DNA of 64,000 nt from Vibrio gangliei (GCF_026001925.1 NZ_AP021869.1:682001-746000); one strand, 5' to 3'; shown: positions 37,228 to 47,634, numbered from the stretch's first letter. Made by a program: numbers and translations. The notes: generated from the sequence alone by a model not told the origin.

Positions 37228-37250
37228 GGCTTGTAAAGCATAAATAAACA

Positions 37251-37284
37251 AATGGCGCTTACCTCATGTTGAAGTAAGTGCCAT
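37251..37284. terminator. Bidirectional terminator between rnfH and bamE
   Basis: AATGGCGCTTAC and GTAAGTGCCATT form a 12-bp stem with one G-T pair and a loop of about 10 nt. T-rich sequence follows on both strands, and the genes on the two sides are convergent. Confidence 0.8.
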
Positions 37285-37313
37285 TTTGATTCTGGTGTGT
37301 TTCGTTAAGACAG

Positions 37314-37676
37314 TTAATTCAGCGGGGTATTAAATTCTGGGCTGAGTTCAAAATCACCAGATGCGCTCGCCAAAGTTTGGCTTTGCGGATCAAAATTCAC
37401 AATGAAGTTCTTTTGAACCGAATCATCATGACCATGTGTGAAATGGTAAATGTAATACCAGGTATCTGGGTAGCCATTTTCCACTAGCATTGGTGAACCG
37501 AGAACATAACGAACTTGTTCCTTACTCATGCCAATGCGTAGTTTATCTACACTGGGTTGCTCTATGTAGTTTCCTTGAGCAATGTCGATTCGGTATACAA
37601 AGCGTTCAAGCACGCTACAACCAGATAATATCGTTAATACGAAAGGGATAATCAGTATCCACTTTTTAAAATGCAT
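37314..37676 (-). CDS. bamE: Outer membrane assembly lipoprotein BamE (SmpA)
   Basis: A 120-residue lipoprotein of the BAM complex, which inserts beta-barrel proteins into the outer membrane. The lipobox LSGC is near residues 17-20. Conserved [19 protein letters not shown] and DTWYYIYHF follow. It is 179 bp downstream of recN and codirectional, the typical order in Vibrio and E. coli. Confidence 0.95.
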   Translation of the reverse strand: MHFKKWILIIPFVLTILSGCSVLERFVYRIDIAQGNYIEQPSVDKLRIGMSKEQVRYVLGSPMLVENGYPDTWYYIYHFTHGHDDSVQKNFIVNFDPQSQTLASASGDFELSPEFNTPLN

Positions 37677-37855
37677 AGTGGTTTTCTTTGAGTTAAAGGC
37701 AATAAACTGTCTCGATAATAAACAAGCAAGACTCAGAAGTAAAAGCCCGCGAGTTTAATCATGCAATTTATGACCAAAAACTTAGAGTTTAGTTGCAAAC
37801 TTTTATTGATTATCAAAAATATTTTCGACTTTCGGTTTTCGGTTTCGGCTTTCGT

Positions 37856-39520
37856 CTATGCTGCTATCAACAACTCTTTGGCATTAGCTTTAGTTGAGTC
37901 AGTAATGGTGCTGCCACCGAGTAATCGTGCTAACTCATCAATACGTTGCTCTTCATTAAGCTGGTGGATGCGAGTTTCAGTTTTACCAGCTTTGGTTTGT
38001 TTAGCCACAAACAGTTGTTGATGACCGCTTCCTGCTACTTGAGGCAGGTGAGTCACACACAATACTTGCGTTGATTCACCCAGTTTGCGCAGCATTTTTC
38101 CTACCACGCTTGCGGTTGGGCCGCTGATCCCGACATCCACCTCATCGAAAATCAGGCTCGGTGTTTGTACTTTTTGAGCTGTGATCACTTGAATAGCCAA
38201 TGAAATACGTGACAATTCACCACCAGAGGCGACCTTAGCTAACGCTTGCAGTGGTTGTCCTGGGTTGGTCGACACTAAGAAGCTCACCTGATCGATACCC
38301 AATGGCGCAGCATTTTTTTCTGTGCTGACAATATCAATACAGAATTGTGCTTTTTCCATGCTCAGTTCATGCATGCTTTGTGAAATCAGTTTATTAAGCT
38401 CTTTGGCATAACGATGGCGGCTCTTACTGAGTTTTTCTGCAGCGGCCAAGAAGTGTTGGAATTTTACTGAAACTTCGTGTTCAAGCTGTTCAAATTTTTC
38501 ATCTGAGCAATCTAGTGCTTCAATCTGCGCTTTTACTTCTTGGTGATATTGATATAACTCTTCAGGGCGAACATGGTGTTTACGCGCTGTAGTCATCACT
38601 TTACTGAAGCGCTCTTCTACTTCGGCAATGCGGGCAGGATCAACATCGATATTATCCGCATAGTGACGTAATTCAGAATTTGCTTCTTCTAATTGGATCA
38701 TGGCTTCCGACACTAAATTCGGTAAATGCGCCAATGAAGGGTCTAAATCAGCCAGTTCAACCAAAGAGTTATTCACTGAATGGAGTAGGGCGATAGCATT
38801 CACTTCCTCGCCTTCGTACAGTTCATTGATGGCTTGCTGACAAGTAATGGCGATTTGTCCGCTGCTTGAGAGAACTTTGTGTTCTTGCTCTAGCTCTTCA
38901 AATTCAGTTTCGCCAAGAGCGAGTTCATCTAACTCTTTAACTTGGTATTCCAATAATTGTTTTTGCGCTAAGTTTTCTTGGCTGTTGGCTTTTAAGGTTT
39001 TGAGTTGGTTTTGCAGCTGACGCCAATCAGAATAAGCTTTCTTACTTGCTTGGATCAGTTGCTGGTGGCCAGCGTATTGATCCAATAGAGTTAATTGGTG
39101 TTCTGGTTTCATCAATAAATGATGGGCATGTTGACCATGGATATTGATCAAAGTTTGTCCCAGTGATTTTAATTGAGAAAGAGGCACTGGGTGGCCATTG
39201 ATAAAGGCGCGAGAACGGCCTTCATTGGTGATAATACGACGAATAATGCATTCTTCTGAATCCAGCAATTCATTATCTTCTAACCAACGTTTGGCATTAA
39301 TATTGTTATCTAAAATGAAGGAGGCGGTGATATCGGTTTTCTCTTCACCTGGCCGCACCATATTGCTGTCAGCACGGCCACCTAAACATAGGCTTAGCGC
39401 ATCGATAGCAATTGATTTACCAGCACCCGTTTCACCGGTAATGGTTGTCATTCCTTTGAAAAGCTCTAGCTGTAAAGATTTAACAATTGCAAAATTATTA
39501 ATACTTAAATGGGAGAGCAT
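37856..39520 (-). CDS. recN: DNA repair protein RecN
   Basis: A 554-residue SMC-like ATPase induced in the SOS response and acting at double-strand breaks. Walker A is GETGAGKS at residues 32-39 and the Walker B region is [13 protein letters not shown] near 460, on either side of long coiled-coil arms (about residues 150-380). ATG 39520 with two SOS boxes upstream. It is in the same direction as nadK, but separated by a terminator. Confidence 0.97.
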   Translation of the reverse strand: MLSHLSINNFAIVKSLQLELFKGMTTITGETGAGKSIAIDALSLCLGGRADSNMVRPGEEKTDITASFILDNNINAKRWLEDNELLDSEECIIRRIITNEGRSRAFINGHPVPLSQLKSLGQTLINIHGQHAHHLLMKPEHQLTLLDQYAGHQQLIQASKKAYSDWRQLQNQLKTLKANSQENLAQKQLLEYQVKELDELALGETEFEELEQEHKVLSSSGQIAITCQQAINELYEGEEVNAIALLHSVNNSLVELADLDPSLAHLPNLVSEAMIQLEEANSELRHYADNIDVDPARIAEVEERFSKVMTTARKHHVRPEELYQYHQEVKAQIEALDCSDEKFEQLEHEVSVKFQHFLAAAEKLSKSRHRYAKELNKLISQSMHELSMEKAQFCIDIVSTEKNAAPLGIDQVSFLVSTNPGQPLQALAKVASGGELSRISLAIQVITAQKVQTPSLIFDEVDVGISGPTASVVGKMLRKLGESTQVLCVTHLPQVAGSGHQQLFVAKQTKAGKTETRIHQLNEEQRIDELARLLGGSTITDSTKANAKELLIAA

Positions 39521-39551
39521 AAATCCACCTTCATTAAAAAAGAGATAAAAT

Positions 39552-39593
39552 TACTGTATGTAAAAACAGTATATACTGGCTTTTTATACAGTA
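39552..39593 (-). promoter_or_regulatory. Two LexA (SOS) boxes of recN
   Basis: CTGT-N8-ACAG is perfect at 39554-39569 (CTGTATGTAAAAACAG) and nearly perfect at 39576-39591 (CTGGCTTTTTATACAG). They start 34 bp upstream of the recN start codon, 22 bp apart centre to centre. E. coli recN also has multiple LexA boxes. Confidence 0.92.
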
Positions 39594-39634
39594 AAGGTTT
39601 TTGTGTGAATTTTTGCTCGACCTTTCTTTGGGAT

Positions 39635-39670
39635 AAAAAAATGCTCCGCTGATCACAAATCCGCAGAGCA
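39635..39670 (-). terminator. Terminator of nadK
   Basis: On the minus strand, TGCTCTGC pairs with GCGGAGCA (one wobble) and a run of seven T follows. It lies 42 bp past the nadK stop. Confidence 0.8.
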
Positions 39671-39711
39671 CTCATTTGACCCTAATTTATTCTTCAAACA
39701 AAGGAAGGGAG

Positions 39712-40596
39712 TTAGAACAGCTTGCTCGACCAGCCTAACTTATGACGTAACACGTGGTAGTAGCTGTAATCTTCTGGGTGGATCAGCTTTAGGATATTGG
39801 GGCTTTGGTAGATTTGGATTTCATCTCCAGGTGAGACCGGCAATGAAATTTGTCCATCACAGCTGACTTCTTGAGTGCCGCGGTTGTCTGGTGAAACGAT
39901 CAATTTAATTTTACGCTTGCCGTCCACGACCAGTGGGCGGCTAGACAAAGTGTGTGGGAACATAGGAACGAGTGAAATCGCATTCAAACTAGGCGATAAA
40001 ATGGGGCCACCACCCGATAAGGAATACGCCGTTGACCCTGTTGGTGTCGAAACAATCAGACCATCTGAGCGCTGAGAAAAGGCAAAGCGATCATCGATAT
40101 AGACTTCAAATTCAATCATGTGAGCAATTTTACCCGGGTGAAGCACGACTTCATTTAAGGCTGAATTATGACTCTTAATGTGATTGTTACGATGAACTTC
40201 TGTTTCAAGCAAGAAGCGTTCTTCAGTGAGGTAGTGACCTTGTAGTACCTTGAGTAAGGCATCGTGAAAATCTTCTGGATTCAAGTCGGTTAAAAAGCCC
40301 AAGTTGCCTCGATTAACCCCAATCACTGAAATATCGAAGCGAGATAAAATTCGCGCCGCGCCTAACATGTTGCCATCCCCTCCTACGACAATAGCAAGGT
40401 CGGCTTGTTCACCAATATTAAGTAGGCTAGTAAAGACGTTTTTAGGAATGTCATCCAAGATATCAATCAGGCGGTCATCAATAACAACTTGATACCCTTT
40501 TTCGCATAGCCAATGGAAAAGCTCTTTATGCGTTTGCACGGCTTTGTGGTCACGAGGTTTACCAATAATAGCGATAACGTTAAAAGGCTTCTGCAT
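39712..40596 (-). CDS. nadK: NAD kinase
   Basis: A 294-residue NAD kinase (PpnK) that makes NADP from NAD. Motif [12 protein letters not shown] is near residue 70, and [14 protein letters not shown] near 176. Start ATG 40596 gives the normal N-terminus [16 protein letters not shown]; an upstream in-frame start at 40650 would add 18 residues lacking conservation. It is divergent from grpE, and recN follows. Confidence 0.96.
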   Translation of the reverse strand: MQKPFNVIAIIGKPRDHKAVQTHKELFHWLCEKGYQVVIDDRLIDILDDIPKNVFTSLLNIGEQADLAIVVGGDGNMLGAARILSRFDISVIGVNRGNLGFLTDLNPEDFHDALLKVLQGHYLTEERFLLETEVHRNNHIKSHNSALNEVVLHPGKIAHMIEFEVYIDDRFAFSQRSDGLIVSTPTGSTAYSLSGGGPILSPSLNAISLVPMFPHTLSSRPLVVDGKRKIKLIVSPDNRGTQEVSCDGQISLPVSPGDEIQIYQSPNILKLIHPEDYSYYHVLRHKLGWSSKLF

Positions 40597-40688
40597 ACTC
40601 AGCTCATCAATAATCAGTTTTTTACAAGGCGTTACGTTTATTTTAAGCATAACAATTAAGGTTAAGAAAAGATAAACGCATTCTTATG

Positions 40689-40717
40689 CTTGAATCATAA
40701 ATCTTCGTCCCCATAAT
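40689..40717 (+). promoter_or_regulatory. Sigma-32 heat-shock promoter of grpE
   Basis: CTTGAAT, a 13-nt spacer and CCCCATAAT match the RpoH consensus (CTTGAAA-N13-CCCCATNT) with one -35 mismatch. It is 87 bp before the grpE start codon. Confidence 0.88.
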
Positions 40718-40803
40718 AAAGGCAAGTGAAACGACTATGCGAGTGTTTTGTGCCTATTCCGTTAGGGCGCACGTATAGAGTTAAATTTATTCTTGGAGAT
40801 CAC

Positions 40804-41442
40804 ATGACTACAGAACACAACAAACCGCAAGATGAAGAGCTAAAAGCTGATGACGTACAAGTTGAGCAAGAGCTTGTTGATGATGAAGTTCTTACGGATG
40901 ATGCTCAAACGATTGGTGGTGAAGGCGATATCGACTGGAACGAAGAAATCGAGCAAGTTGAACAAGAAGCCTCGCGTGTGATTGAGCTAGAAGCGGCATT
41001 GCAAGCAGCTGAAGCACAAGTGAAGGAGCAGCAAGACTCTGTTCTTCGCGCTAAAGCTGAAGTTGAAAACATGCGTCGTCGCAGTGAACAAGAAATGGAC
41101 AAAGCGCGCAAATACGCGTTGAACAAATTCGCGGAAGAATTGCTTCCGGTTATCGATAACCTTGAACGTGCGATTCAAGCGGGTAATCCTGAAGATGAAG
41201 CTGTTAAGCCTATCCTTGAAGGTGTAGAAATGACGCATAAATCTTTCGTCGATACCGTTGCTAAATATGGTTTAGTGGCTATCGATCCAGAAGGCCAACC
41301 ATTCAACCCTGAGTTGCACCAAGCGATCGGCATGCAAGAAAGCCCTGATCACGAATCAAACACTGTGATGATGGTGATGCAAAAAGGCTACGAGCTAAAC
41401 GGCCGTGTGATTCGCCCTGCAATGGTGATGGTTGCTAAGTAA
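40804..41442 (+). CDS. grpE: DnaK nucleotide-exchange factor GrpE
   Basis: A 212-residue GrpE dimer, the ADP-release factor of DnaK. An acidic N-terminal tail ([20 protein letters not shown]) leads into the long coiled coil ([20 protein letters not shown]) and the C-terminal beta domain ([20 protein letters not shown]). Start ATG 40804 has GGAG 8 nt upstream. Its own sigma-32 promoter lies upstream. Confidence 0.97.
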   Translation: MTTEHNKPQDEELKADDVQVEQELVDDEVLTDDAQTIGGEGDIDWNEEIEQVEQEASRVIELEAALQAAEAQVKEQQDSVLRAKAEVENMRRRSEQEMDKARKYALNKFAEELLPVIDNLERAIQAGNPEDEAVKPILEGVEMTHKSFVDTVAKYGLVAIDPEGQPFNPELHQAIGMQESPDHESNTVMMVMQKGYELNGRVIRPAMVMVAK

Positions 41443-41549
41443 TTCATCGCTCCATATAAATATGTTAGCTTGATCACTAACTGATTCATTTTGAGCTGAT
41501 CAGCTTCATAAAATATGGATAAAGACTAGCGGCTCATGAGCTGAATATG

Positions 41550-41585
41550 AAAGTGTAGAAAGCAGAACGTTTTCTACACTTTTTT
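41550..41585 (+). terminator. Terminator of grpE
   Basis: AAAGTGTAGAAA pairs with TTTCTACACTTT around GCAGAACGT, followed by TTTTT. It is about 110 bp after the grpE stop and 22 bp before the next gene. Confidence 0.88.
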
Positions 41586-41606
41586 CGTATTAGATTAGGA
41601 GTATTC

Positions 41607-42638
41607 ATGAATCGTTACGTTCCCGCCGAAGATCGTTATCAAAAAATGCAATATCGCCGTTGTGGTCAATCAGGATTATTACTGCCTGCTGTGTCATTAG
41701 GTTTGTGGCATAACTTTGGTGATGATGCCTGTCATCAAAATAAGCGTGATATTTGCCAAACCGCTTTTGATAATGGGATTACCCATTTCGATTTAGCCAA
41801 TAACTATGGCCCAGAGCCAGGTAGTGCCGAAACGGTATTTGGCCAAATTCTCAAAACCGATTTTGCAGGCTTACGTGATGAGCTCGTCATTTCAACGAAA
41901 GCGGGTTATCACATGTGGAACGGCCCTTACGGTGAATGGGGATCGCGTAAATACTTAATTGCTTCTTGTGATCAATCGTTAAAGCGTATGGGACTAGATT
42001 ATGTGGATGTTTTTTATTCGCATCGCTTTGACCCGAATACCCCATTAGAAGAAACCATGGGTGCTTTGGAACATATTGTGAAATCTGGACGCGCATTGTA
42101 TGTCGGAATTTCTTCTTATAACTCTGAATGTACGCGCAAAGCGGTGGAGATTTTGAGCGATTTAGGTACGCCATGTTTGATCCATCAACCGAGTTATAGC
42201 ATGTTGAATCGCTGGGTCGAAACGGATGGTTTGAAAGATACTTTAAAAGAGCTCGGTGTAGGGTCAATAGCCTTTAGTCCACTCGCTCAAGGCATGCTTA
42301 CCACTAAATATCTTAATGGCATCCCAGAAGGCAGTCGTGCAACACAAGGGAAATCGCTACAGCAAGACATGCTCACAGAACAAGCGATTGAAAAAATTAA
42401 AGCCTTGAATGACATTGCACAGCGACGTGGGCAAACATTGGCGCAAATGGCGATTGCTTGGGTGTTGCGTAACGAAGGGATCACGACCGCACTTATCGGA
42501 GCGTCTAAAGCCTCTCAAGTGCTTGATTGCGCCGGTGCGGTGAATAATTTGGAGTTTACTCAGCAAGAGTTAGATGAAATCGACTTGTACGCACAAGATG
42601 AATCCATCAACTTATGGGCAAAATCTTCTCGAACTTAA
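41607..42638 (+). CDS. Aldo/keto reductase (YghZ-like)
   Basis: A 343-residue member of the AKR14 type (YghZ/GprA), which in E. coli reduces L-glyceraldehyde 3-phosphate and methylglyoxal with NADPH. Seen: DLANNYGPEPGSAE with catalytic Asp and Tyr near 60, VISTKAGYHMWNGPYGEWGS with the Lys, and YSHRFDPNTPLEETM with the His. Length fits (E. coli 346). Its ATG follows TTAGGAGTATTC. A separate unit between the grpE terminator and its own. Confidence 0.9.
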   Translation: MNRYVPAEDRYQKMQYRRCGQSGLLLPAVSLGLWHNFGDDACHQNKRDICQTAFDNGITHFDLANNYGPEPGSAETVFGQILKTDFAGLRDELVISTKAGYHMWNGPYGEWGSRKYLIASCDQSLKRMGLDYVDVFYSHRFDPNTPLEETMGALEHIVKSGRALYVGISSYNSECTRKAVEILSDLGTPCLIHQPSYSMLNRWVETDGLKDTLKELGVGSIAFSPLAQGMLTTKYLNGIPEGSRATQGKSLQQDMLTEQAIEKIKALNDIAQRRGQTLAQMAIAWVLRNEGITTALIGASKASQVLDCAGAVNNLEFTQQELDEIDLYAQDESINLWAKSSRT

Positions 42639-42698
42639 CAATGATTTAATCAGAATTGATTCGTTGATTTAAACTGCAACAATTCCCATTAATTTGAA

Positions 42699-42726
42699 GC
42701 CGCTTCATTGGTGAAGTGGCTTTTTG
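42699..42726 (+). terminator. Terminator of the aldo/keto reductase gene
   Basis: GCCGCTTCA and TGAAGTGGC form a 9-bp stem (one wobble) around TTGG, followed by TTTTTG. Confidence 0.85.
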
Positions 42727-42781
42727 TGTATTTGGCATTGGAATAAATTTTTTGATTCTGGGGATTTTTTTAATTTTTCCC

Positions 42782-42809
42782 CTTGAAAAGCAATTTGTCG
42801 CCCCTATCT
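42782..42809 (+). promoter_or_regulatory. Sigma-32 heat-shock promoter of dnaK
   Basis: CTTGAAA, a 12-nt spacer and CCCCTATCT match the RpoH consensus apart from T for A in the -10. It is 145 bp before the dnaK start. Confidence 0.85.
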
Positions 42810-42953
42810 ATTGAGCATACAGAAAAACGTAATGCGAAATGCAAAACAAATTAGCTTACAGGGTTGAATCCCAATTCTGAGCCCCCATTTAATTGAAATG
42901 AAAATGCTGGGTTTAGCAAAAACTGAATAACTGAATTCTTTGGAGAATCTCAA

Positions 42954-44864
42954 ATGGGTAAAATCATTGGTATTGATTTAGGTACAACTAACTCATGTGT
43001 TGCTGTACTAGATGGCGACAAACCACGCGTCATTGAAAATGCGGAAGGTGAGCGTACAACACCATCTGTTATCGCTTACACCGACGGTGAAACTTTGGTT
43101 GGTCAACCAGCTAAACGTCAAGCGGTAACTAACCCTGAAAATACACTATTTGCAATCAAGCGTTTGATCGGTCGTCGTTTTGAAGACGAAGAAGTTCAAC
43201 GTGACATCGAAATCATGCCTTACAAAATCGTTAAGGCTGACAATGGTGATGCTTGGGTAGAAGCGAAAGGCCAAAAAATGGCAGCTCCTCAAGTTTCAGC
43301 TGAAATCTTGAAGAAAATGAAAAAGACAGCTGAAGATTACCTAGGTGAGACAGTAACAGGCGCGGTAATCACTGTACCTGCATACTTTAACGATGCACAA
43401 CGTCAAGCAACAAAAGATGCTGGTCGTATCGCAGGTCTTGAAGTAAAACGTATCATCAACGAACCAACAGCAGCAGCGCTAGCTTACGGTCTTGATAAGA
43501 AAGGCGGCGATCGCACTATCGCAGTTTACGACCTTGGTGGTGGTACATTCGATATTTCAATCATCGAAATTGATGAAGTTGAAGGCGAAAAAACATTTGA
43601 AGTTCTAGCAACTAACGGTGACACACACCTAGGTGGTGAAGACTTCGATACTCGTTTAATCAACTACTTAGTAGCAGAATTTAAGAACGAGCAAGGCATT
43701 GATCTGAAGAAAGATCCTCTAGCGATGCAACGTGTTAAAGAAGCGGCAGAAAAAGCGAAGATCGAACTGTCTTCTGCACAACAAACTGACGTGAACTTAC
43801 CGTACATCACAGCGGATGCAACAGGTCCTAAGCACATGAACGTTAAAGTGACTCGCTCTAAACTAGAATCTCTAGTTGAAGACCTAGTTCAACGTTCTCT
43901 TGAGCCACTAAAAGTTGCTCTAGCCGATGCGGATCTATCAGTAAGTGAAATTACTGACGTTATCCTAGTGGGTGGTCAAACACGTATGCCAATGGTTCAG
44001 AAGAAAGTTGCTGAATTCTTTGGTAAAGAAGCTCGTAAAGATGTAAACCCTGACGAAGCGGTAGCAATCGGTGCTGCGGTTCAAGGTGGTGTTCTAGCGG
44101 GGGACGTGAAAGACGTTCTTCTACTAGACGTAACGCCTCTATCTTTCGGTATCGAAACGATGGGTGGTGTGATGACTAAGTTGATTGAGAAAAACACAAC
44201 GATTCCAACAAAAGCGAATCAAGTGTTCTCAACAGCAGAAGATAACCAAAGCGCGGTAACTATCCACGTATTGCAAGGTGAGCGTAAGCAAGCGTCTTAC
44301 AACAAATCTCTAGGTCAATTTAACCTAGAAGGTATCAACCCTGCGCCACGTGGTATGCCACAAATCGAAGTAACATTCGACTTGGATGCGGACGGTATCT
44401 TGAATGTATCTGCGAAAGATAAAGCAACAGGTAAAGAGCAAAAAATCACGATCCAAGCGTCTGGTGGTCTATCAGAGGAAGAGATCGAGAAAATGGTACA
44501 AGAAGCCGAAGCTAACAAAGAAGCGGACAAAAAGTTCGAAGAGTTAGTAACGACTCGTAACCAAGCTGACCAAATGATCCACGGTACTCGTAAGCAAATC
44601 GAAGAAGCGGGTGACGCACTTCCAGCTGACGAGAAAGAGAAAATTGAAGCAGCGATTGCAGCGCTTGAATCAGTGAAATCTGGCGACGACAAAGAAGCCA
44701 TCGACACTAAAGTTCAAGAGTTAGCAGCAGCGGCTCAAAAATTGATGGAAATCGCTCAGCAGAAAGCTCAAGCACAACAAGCTGAAGGTGGCGAACAAGC
44801 AAAACCTGAAGACGATGTTGTTGATGCAGAGTTCGAAGAAGTAAAAGACGAAGACAAAAAATAA
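42954..44864 (+). CDS. dnaK: Chaperone DnaK (Hsp70)
   Basis: A 636-residue Hsp70. ATPase domain with [33 protein letters not shown] and [17 protein letters not shown]; substrate-binding domain from about residue 390 ([15 protein letters not shown]); C-terminal tail [18 protein letters not shown]. It refolds proteins with DnaJ and GrpE. ATG 42954 is preceded by TTTGGAGAATCTCAA. A strong terminator after the gene separates it from dnaJ. Confidence 0.99.
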   Translation: MGKIIGIDLGTTNSCVAVLDGDKPRVIENAEGERTTPSVIAYTDGETLVGQPAKRQAVTNPENTLFAIKRLIGRRFEDEEVQRDIEIMPYKIVKADNGDAWVEAKGQKMAAPQVSAEILKKMKKTAEDYLGETVTGAVITVPAYFNDAQRQATKDAGRIAGLEVKRIINEPTAAALAYGLDKKGGDRTIAVYDLGGGTFDISIIEIDEVEGEKTFEVLATNGDTHLGGEDFDTRLINYLVAEFKNEQGIDLKKDPLAMQRVKEAAEKAKIELSSAQQTDVNLPYITADATGPKHMNVKVTRSKLESLVEDLVQRSLEPLKVALADADLSVSEITDVILVGGQTRMPMVQKKVAEFFGKEARKDVNPDEAVAIGAAVQGGVLAGDVKDVLLLDVTPLSFGIETMGGVMTKLIEKNTTIPTKANQVFSTAEDNQSAVTIHVLQGERKQASYNKSLGQFNLEGINPAPRGMPQIEVTFDLDADGILNVSAKDKATGKEQKITIQASGGLSEEEIEKMVQEAEANKEADKKFEELVTTRNQADQMIHGTRKQIEEAGDALPADEKEKIEAAIAALESVKSGDDKEAIDTKVQELAAAAQKLMEIAQQKAQAQQAEGGEQAKPEDDVVDAEFEEVKDEDKK

Positions 44865-44931
44865 TCCTTTGGGTTAAGTCGAGTCTGCTGCTCTGTAGAT
44901 TGAGTTAATGGGTTTACAGAGTAAGTGAACA

Positions 44932-44975
44932 AAAATGCGGGCGTTTGAGATTGTCTCTCACGCCCGCAATTTTCG
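44932..44975 (+). terminator. Terminator between dnaK and dnaJ
   Basis: TGCGGGCG and CGCCCGCA are the core of a 15-bp stem (with mismatches near the loop, TTTGAGA/TCTCTCA) flanked by A- and T-runs. It is 68 bp after dnaK. dnaJ would need read-through or its own promoter. Confidence 0.88.
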
Positions 44976-45010
44976 ATCTGATACTGGTTAATTTATTTGG
45001 GCAATGTCCC

Positions 45011-45066
45011 GCTAGATAATCACTTCTGCCACGAAATTGAGAGCAAGGCATATCGGATTATCTAGC
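45011..45066 (+). repeat. 11-bp inverted repeat upstream of dnaJ
   Basis: GCTAGATAATC (45011-45021) and GATTATCTAGC (45056-45066) are perfect complements, 34 nt apart, in the dnaK-dnaJ gap. No T-run follows. It could be an operator pair, a small remnant element or an RNA stem. Confidence 0.85.
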
Positions 45067-45169
45067 TAGATATAGCTGAACTTCTATTTAAACATTTTGG
45101 AAAACACAGGTAAGTCTGAATTTACATATAAATATCTGTCTTATCGGTTAAATAATTGGTGAAACGAGC

Positions 45170-46312
45170 ATGTCAAAACGTGATCTTTATGAAGTATTAG
45201 GTGTAAGCCGTGATGCATCAGAGCGCGATATTAAAAAGGCGTATAAACGTCTTGCGATGAAATATCACCCAGACCGCAACCAGGAAGCGGATGCCGCGGA
45301 TAAATTTAAAGAAGTTAAAGAAGCGTATGAAGTCTTAACCGATCCTCAGAAAAAACAAGCTTATGACCAATACGGCCACGCAGCCTTTGAACAAGGCGGC
45401 TTCGGCGGAGGCGGTGGTGGCTTCGGTGGAGGCGGCGGCTTCGAAGATATGTTTGGCGATGTATTCGGCGATATCTTTGGTGGCGGACGTCGTGGCGGTG
45501 GTCAACGTGCGCAACGCGGTGCCGATTTACGTTACAACATGGAACTAAGCCTAGAGGAAGCGGTTCGTGGTTGTGAAAAAGAAATCCACATTTCAACGCT
45601 GGCTGAATGTGAAGTGTGTGATGGCAGCGGAGCTAAGGCTGGTTCAAGCTCGCAAACTTGTGGAACCTGTCATGGTCACGGCCAAGTGCAAATGCGCCAA
45701 GGTTTCTTTGCGGTACAACAAACTTGTCCAACCTGTAATGGTCGCGGCAAAATTATTAAAGATCCTTGCGGTGCTTGTCATGGTGAAGGACGTAAGAACA
45801 AGAGCAAAACGCTTAATGTTAAGATCCCAGCCGGTGTCGACACCGGTGACCGTATTCGCTTAAATGGCGAAGGTGAAGCGGGTGAACTCGGCGCGCCAGC
45901 CGGTGATTTGTATGTTCAAGTTCACTTAAAACCACACCATATTTTTGAGCGTGAAGGCAATAACTTACGCTGTGAAGTGCCTGTGAGCTTTACTCTGGCT
46001 GCTTTAGGTGGTGAAGTAGAAGTGCCAACACTAGATGGTCGTTTTAAACTGAAAGTACCAGCTGAAATGCAAACCGGACGAATGTTCCGCATGCGTGGTA
46101 AAGGCGTGAAATCAGTACGTGGCGGCGCAACCGGTGACTTGATTTGTAAACTAGTAGTCGAAACGCCAGTGAAATTGAGCTCACGCCAAAAAGAACTATT
46201 ACGTGAATTGGAAGAATCTTTTGGCGGGGAAGAAGCAAGCCAAAAGCATAAACCGAAATCAGACGGTTTCTTCAATGGCGTGAAAAAGTTCTTTGATGAT
46301 TTGACGAGCTAA
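45170..46312 (+). CDS. dnaJ: Co-chaperone DnaJ (Hsp40)
   Basis: A 380-residue type I Hsp40 that delivers unfolded proteins to DnaK and stimulates its ATPase. J domain (residues 1-70) with HPDRN; a Gly/Phe linker ([20 protein letters not shown] near 78-95); four CxxCxGxG zinc repeats ([32 protein letters not shown]) at about 144-205; two C-terminal beta domains. ATG 45170 follows TGAAACGAGC. The typical dnaKJ order. Confidence 0.98.
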   Translation: MSKRDLYEVLGVSRDASERDIKKAYKRLAMKYHPDRNQEADAADKFKEVKEAYEVLTDPQKKQAYDQYGHAAFEQGGFGGGGGGFGGGGGFEDMFGDVFGDIFGGGRRGGGQRAQRGADLRYNMELSLEEAVRGCEKEIHISTLAECEVCDGSGAKAGSSSQTCGTCHGHGQVQMRQGFFAVQQTCPTCNGRGKIIKDPCGACHGEGRKNKSKTLNVKIPAGVDTGDRIRLNGEGEAGELGAPAGDLYVQVHLKPHHIFEREGNNLRCEVPVSFTLAALGGEVEVPTLDGRFKLKVPAEMQTGRMFRMRGKGVKSVRGGATGDLICKLVVETPVKLSSRQKELLRELEESFGGEEASQKHKPKSDGFFNGVKKFFDDLTS

Positions 46313-46342
46313 AGCAGTGTTAAAGATTCAAGATGATTAAGT

Positions 46343-46372
46343 ACAAAGCCTCCAGTGATGGGGGCTTTGTTG
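46343..46372 (+). terminator. Terminator of dnaJ
   Basis: ACAAAGCC pairs with GGCTTTGT around TCCAGTGATGG, 30 bp past the stop. The tail is short (TTGG). Confidence 0.7.
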
Positions 46373-46380
46373 GTTTACGG

Positions 46381-46528
46381 GGCTCGTTTTTTCGGGCGCT
46401 GCGCTGCTCGTTTATCGGAAAAGAATAAGATGAGTTCCTAGTTCCTAGTTCCTAGTTCCTAGTTCCTAGGGGGATTGTATCTTTATCGAGCAACGAGCAG
46501 TGAAACGACCGCGCCCCCGAGTTACGAG
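46381..46528 (+). repeat. Large imperfect palindrome enclosing a GTTCCTA x5 array
   Basis: The left arm GGCTCGTTTTTTCGGGCGCT (from 46381, extending to GCTGCTCGTT) is roughly complementary to the right arm ending CCCCCGAGTTACGAGCC at 46528 (from GAGCAACGAGCAGTG at about 46488). Between the arms, five perfect GTTCCTA heptamers occupy 46434-46468. It lies between dnaJ and pilE, which are convergent. I know no named element of this form. Confidence 0.75.
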
Positions 46529-46530
46529 CC

Positions 46531-47001
46531 TTAATTCCAACACCCATCCACGCTTGTCCCATTCTTTTCAGCTGAACCAACCGATCCCGCATTCATACTT
46601 AGCGTGCCACATTTATCTTTTGTTTGGCCCAGTTTCGCTTGCGGCGTTGCTTTAATCGTATAAAGGTTAATGCCGCTTGCTCCAGAGATGATGGATAATT
46701 TGTAGCGGTCAGTGTCATTTTGACAGCCCACAGAGGCATCACAATCACCGGTTGAATTATCGATAATGGTGTAGTCATAACTGCCAGTTTGAGTTCGGTT
46801 TTGCTCTAGCTGCAGTTGAATTTTTACCATATCACTCATAACCGCAGAGCGATGACTTTTTAAAATATGCTCTTGGTAACTTGGGTAAGCAATTGCTGCG
46901 AGAATGCCTATGATCGCCACTGCAATCAATAATTCGATCAATGTCATTCCTAAATGTTGAGCTTTTGCTTTGTTGCATCGATTTATTCGAATCATTTCCA
47001 T
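46531..47001 (-). CDS. pilE: Type IV minor pilin, PilE-like
   Basis: A 156-residue prepilin with a basic leader ending in Gly, cleaved by PilD before Met (GMTLIELLIAVAIIGILA; Glu5 conserved), followed by an alpha1 helix and a C-terminal domain with Cys residues (GDCDASVGCQ, KCGTLS, DGCWN) for disulfide loops. It is comparable to the minor pilins next to dnaJ in V. cholerae. ATG 47001 follows AGGAAGT. The other minor pilin genes are divergent from it. Confidence 0.9.
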   Translation of the reverse strand: MEMIRINRCNKAKAQHLGMTLIELLIAVAIIGILAAIAYPSYQEHILKSHRSAVMSDMVKIQLQLEQNRTQTGSYDYTIIDNSTGDCDASVGCQNDTDRYKLSIISGASGINLYTIKATPQAKLGQTKDKCGTLSMNAGSVGSAEKNGTSVDGCWN

Positions 47002-47097
47002 TACTTCCTGTTAGAGACTTATGCCATTTTTGATAAGTGCTAGCATCTGTGCAAGTTGAAAAATCATAATGTAACTAGTTGCAAAGGATTTTGGGGA

Positions 47098-47634
47098 ATG
47101 GCTCGAGGGTTTACGCTGATCGAAATGCTGATTTCATTAGTTGTACTAGCAGTTTTGCTAGCGGCAGCCGTGCCTTCATTTGGCGGAATGAGTGAACGTT
47201 CGAAGATGCAAAGGTTAGCTGAGGAGCTTCAAGGTTTTTTTGTACAAACGAAATCTGAAGCGGTGCTCCGAAATCAACCTGTTTATTTGAATTTTGTCAA
47301 AATAGGGTCTGAATACAGTGGAGAATGGGGGCTGGCAACCCGAGCTAGTGCGACACCTGCCACGTCATTATCTTCTGCGCAATCGGATGCACTAGTGTAT
47401 TTAGATGGCCATCCATTTAAAAATATAACGGTCAATTTTCCTATGGCTAATGGCTCGACTTTGCTTTCAGTTTTAGAGTTTGAACCCGTCAATGGCAAGC
47501 CTATACAGCCATCGAGTTTGTCATTTTTTGTCGATGCCAATAAGCCTCTCAAATTAGTGTTTAGTAATGTGACAGGCCGAATTCGTATCTGTGGGGATGG
47601 AGGGGCATTTTATGGCTACCCATCTTGTGAATAA
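47098..47634 (+). CDS. fimT: Minor pseudopilin FimT/GspH-like
   Basis: A 178-residue GspH/FimT-type pseudopilin. The short leader is MARG, cleaved before FTLIEMLISLVVLAVLLAAA. The C-terminus has a Cys pair (RIRICGDGGAFYGYPSCE). ATG 47098 follows AAAGGATTTTGGGGA; a TTG at 47056 is also possible. FimT contributes to DNA uptake or pilus assembly in related bacteria. Overlaps pilW by 23 bp. Confidence 0.88.
   Translation: MARGFTLIEMLISLVVLAVLLAAAVPSFGGMSERSKMQRLAEELQGFFVQTKSEAVLRNQPVYLNFVKIGSEYSGEWGLATRASATPATSLSSAQSDALVYLDGHPFKNITVNFPMANGSTLLSVLEFEPVNGKPIQPSSLSFFVDANKPLKLVFSNVTGRIRICGDGGAFYGYPSCE

Noticed and set aside
42281..42300. A CRISPR array was considered for each set of short regular repeats (16169, 37172, 46434).
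   Set aside because: These are head-to-tail 7-8 bp units with no spacers, and no cas genes are present.
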